From Sulfuritalea sp. (lineage in GTDB: Bacteria; Pseudomonadota; Gammaproteobacteria; Burkholderiales; Rhodocyclaceae): a stretch of 54,371 nucleotides of DNA. The stretch is taken from contig JALHPU010000029.1 in NCBI GenBank assembly GCA_022842325.1, forward strand, positions 1-54,371, written 5' to 3'. Every line of letters starts with the position of its first letter. Position 1 is the first letter of the stretch. This document shows, piece after piece, positions 52,904 to 54,371 of the stretch. The translations under genes and the position numbers were made by a program. The notes below the pieces were generated by a model that saw only the letters and a program-made list of their open reading frames with translations, ran no database searches and was not told the DNA's origin.

Positions 52904-53533
52904 TCATGAATTCTCTTCCGCCACGGCCATCTTGTTTTTGGACAAGGCCAGGCTCATCACCACCGAAATCAGGATGATGCCACCGACGATGCCAAGCGAC
53001 CACTGAATCGGCATGTGGAACCAGGGCGCCGCCAGCATCATGCCGCCGAGCAGCAGCACGACGCCCTTGCCGAAAAAGGCTTCGTGGCCAAGCTGCCGCC
53101 AGTTGGTGCCGGCCTTCAGCCCGCGGGCCAGCAGGATGCCGATGACGATCGCCGGCACTTCCATGATGGCGAGGAAGATCGGCAACTGCGGCTCGAATTC
53201 GATGGCCCGCGAGTTCATCCAGTTGACGCCGACGGCGAAGGTGGCGACGCTGACCGAGCCGTAGTGGGCGGCCGTCGCGGCGGCATCGACCGTCGAAAAG
53301 CGCCGCCGCAGTACGGCAAAGGCGAGGAAGGTTTGCGCGATGCCGAGCAGGATCACGGCGCCGAACTGCGGCAGCAGCGGCTGCTTTGCCAGCCCTTCGC
53401 CGCCCTTGAGTCCGATGGCCAGCAGCAGGACGAGCGCGAGAGAGTCGTAAAGCTGTGACGGCAGCTTCAGCTCCGAGCGCGCCAGACCGGCGAACAGGCC
53501 AAGCAGGAAGAACAGAACGACGACGTCGATCAT
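52904..53533 (-). CDS. Truncated SbtA-like permease with a TerC-like C-terminus
   Basis: Residues 1 to about 165 (of 209) follow the N-terminal half of SbtA sodium-bicarbonate permeases: Leu-Leu-Leu-Ala-Ile-Gly-Leu-Lys-Gly-Gly, then Ala-His-Tyr-Gly-Ser-Val-Ser-Val and Gly-Val-Val-Leu-Leu-Leu-Gly-Gly. The last about 45 residues (Trp-Phe-His-Met-Pro-Ile-Gln-Trp-Ser-Leu-Gly-Ile) instead match a TerC C-terminus. SbtA should be about 320 aa or longer, so half of the symmetric fold is missing. It is probably a non-functional fusion. Confidence 0.6.
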   Translation of the reverse strand: MIDVVVLFFLLGLFAGLARSELKLPSQLYDSLALVLLLAIGLKGGEGLAKQPLLPQFGAVILLGIAQTFLAFAVLRRRFSTVDAAATAAHYGSVSVATFAVGVNWMNSRAIEFEPQLPIFLAIMEVPAIVIGILLARGLKAGTNWRQLGHEAFFGKGVVLLLGGMMLAAPWFHMPIQWSLGIVGGIILISVVMSLALSKNKMAVAEENS

Positions 53534-53578
53534 GATCCCGGCACTACATCACGATCCGTTGCAAAAGCCGGCGCCGGC

Positions 53579-53624
53579 GGTACGGCGCGGCGCCATGCTC
53601 TCCTCATGGCGCCGCGCCGGACCG
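53579..53624. terminator. Strong GC-rich hairpin between the SbtA-like and Tim44 genes
   Basis: CGGCGCGGCGCCATG (53583-53597) pairs perfectly with CATGGCGCCGCGCCG (53605-53619) around a 7-base loop and extends by GGT/ACC beyond one mismatch. It lies 52 bases downstream of the Tim44 stop on the minus strand. There is no T-tract, so it may be a terminator, processing stem or REP-like element. Confidence 0.5.
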
Positions 53625-53675
53625 GAAGCGTGCCGCTCGGCCTCGGCCGTGCCCGGATCGCATCGGTAGCGAATC

Positions 53676-54371
53676 TCAGCCTTGCTGGATGCCCGCGATG
53701 CTCCAGCCGCGACTGCCATCGACCGGCTTGCTCAGGTGCCAGACTTCGCTGAAGGCTTCGGGCGCAGCATTTGCCTCTTCCCGGATCAGGCCGGAGAAAC
53801 GCACGCTGGCCATGGCCCGGTCGGCTTCGGTGCTGACATCGAGCAACTCCGCATTCAGTTGCACGACGTCCGTCTCCTGGGCGAGCTGATTGCGTTCCTG
53901 GAACTGCATCTGGATTTCGGCGGCCATTTCGGGGCTGCAGAACTGGCGGATGTCCTCCATGTCGCCGCGGTCGTTGGCGGCCTGCAGGCGGATGAAGTTG
54001 AGCTTGGTCTGGCGCAGGAAGCCGTCGACATCGAAGTCGGCGGGATCATTCGTCGTGGCGACGCCAGCCGTCGCCGCGGCGGCCGTGCCGCCGGCGGATG
54101 CCGGAACGAAGGGTTGATTGGCGCGCGGCGACTGCATGCCGCCGGGCATGCCGGCGTACTGCATGGCCGACTGCGCAGCGGCCGGCTGGCGCCTGCCGAG
54201 GAACCAGCGCACGGCGAAGAAGACGGCGAGGCCAAGCAGCAACATCATCATCATGTTGGCCATGCCTTCACCCATGCCCAGATGCGAGAACAGGGCGGCG
54301 AGGCCGATACCGGCGGCCAGCCCCGCCAGCGGACCCATCCAGCGGCTCATGCCGGACTGGGCGGCGGCAGC
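53676..54371 (-). CDS. Tim44-domain protein (5' end outside window)
   Basis: The frame stays open to the window end, beyond an internal ATG at 54350; the family usually has a signal peptide and Ala/Gln-rich stretch before it. Visible residues show a glycine-rich membrane helix, a Met-rich second helix (Met-Met-Met-Met-Leu-Leu-Leu), an Ala/Pro linker and a C-terminal Tim44-like domain (Phe-Leu-Arg-Gln-Thr-Lys-Leu-Asn-Phe-Ile-Arg-Leu-Gln and Trp-Ser-Ile-Ala-Gly-Ile-Gln). The role in bacteria is not defined. Confidence 0.85.
   Translation of the reverse strand, partial: AAAAQSGMSRWMGPLAGLAAGIGLAALFSHLGMGEGMANMMMMLLLGLAVFFAVRWFLGRRQPAAAQSAMQYAGMPGGMQSPRANQPFVPASAGGTAAAATAGVATTNDPADFDVDGFLRQTKLNFIRLQAANDRGDMEDIRQFCSPEMAAEIQMQFQERNQLAQETDVVQLNAELLDVSTEADRAMASVRFSGLIREEANAAPEAFSEVWHLSKPVDGSRGWSIAGIQQG

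Overview
The window (54.4 kb, GC-rich, dense tightly coupled operons) looks like a betaproteobacterial chromosome. This rests on overall protein flavour (NhaR, a Mnh/Mrp antiporter with seven separate genes, IlvD, an AcnA tail, IS66) and is an inference; no rRNA or tRNA gene is visible to confirm it. It splits into a conjugative-element segment (1-14.7 kb), an IS66 insertion at a rearrangement scar (14.96-17.44 kb), and a long cation-homeostasis and stress island (17.6-54.4 kb).

Conjugation segment: a one-strand operon of F-type type IV secretion genes reads traL (partial)-traE-traK-traB-dsbC-traV-traC-trbI-traF-traH-traG. traW, traU, trbC and traN, usually found between trbI and traF, are absent here. 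Behind traG, on the opposite strand, lies a small three-helix membrane protein (possible entry-exclusion protein). It is divergent from a 67-aa HTH regulator. The two share a perfect 35-bp palindrome that also encodes two mirror-image promoters. HU, a second HTH protein, a terminator and a small tyrosine recombinase complete the segment.

IS66 region: a full-length IS66-family element has 46-bp inverted repeats, intact tnpB and tnpC and a frameshifted tnpA. It lacks a target duplication and abuts the last 34 codons of an aconitase gene whose remainder is missing, which suggests an IS-associated deletion.

Island: (a) DUF3616, a diacylglycerol-kinase-type lipid kinase and a metallophosphoesterase form a plus-strand cluster. 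(b) Small membrane proteins follow, one broken by an amber codon. (c) A Na+/Ca2+ exchanger plus mnhABCDEFG form an eight-gene minus-strand operon. (d) A yybP-ykoY manganese riboswitch precedes terC, a voltage-gated channel gene, a PAP2 phosphatase gene and dgkA, all nearly gapless. nhaR is convergent with dgkA. (e) Small stress proteins, a CBS-domain protein and ilvD follow. (f) On the minus strand come UspA, a GGDEF protein, a P2-type cation ATPase, a frameshifted PsiE paralogue, a copper module (CusF-like, TolC-like, multicopper oxidase), debris of further ATPase copies (one fused to an IS4-type transposase tail), UspA, TerB/DUF697, amphi-Trp, VC0807-like, a second voltage-gated channel with a classical sodium filter, UspA, an apparent SbtA-TerC chimera and a Tim44-domain protein.

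Functionally the island handles Na+, Ca2+, Mn2+ and Cu with membrane-lipid recycling and universal stress proteins. The most novel lead is coupling of bacterial voltage-gated channels to a Mn2+ riboswitch/TerC/lipid-carrier operon, and the presence of two channel paralogues with different selectivity filters. The many fusions, frameshifts and paralogue fragments between 43 and 53.5 kb show that this end has been reshuffled repeatedly.
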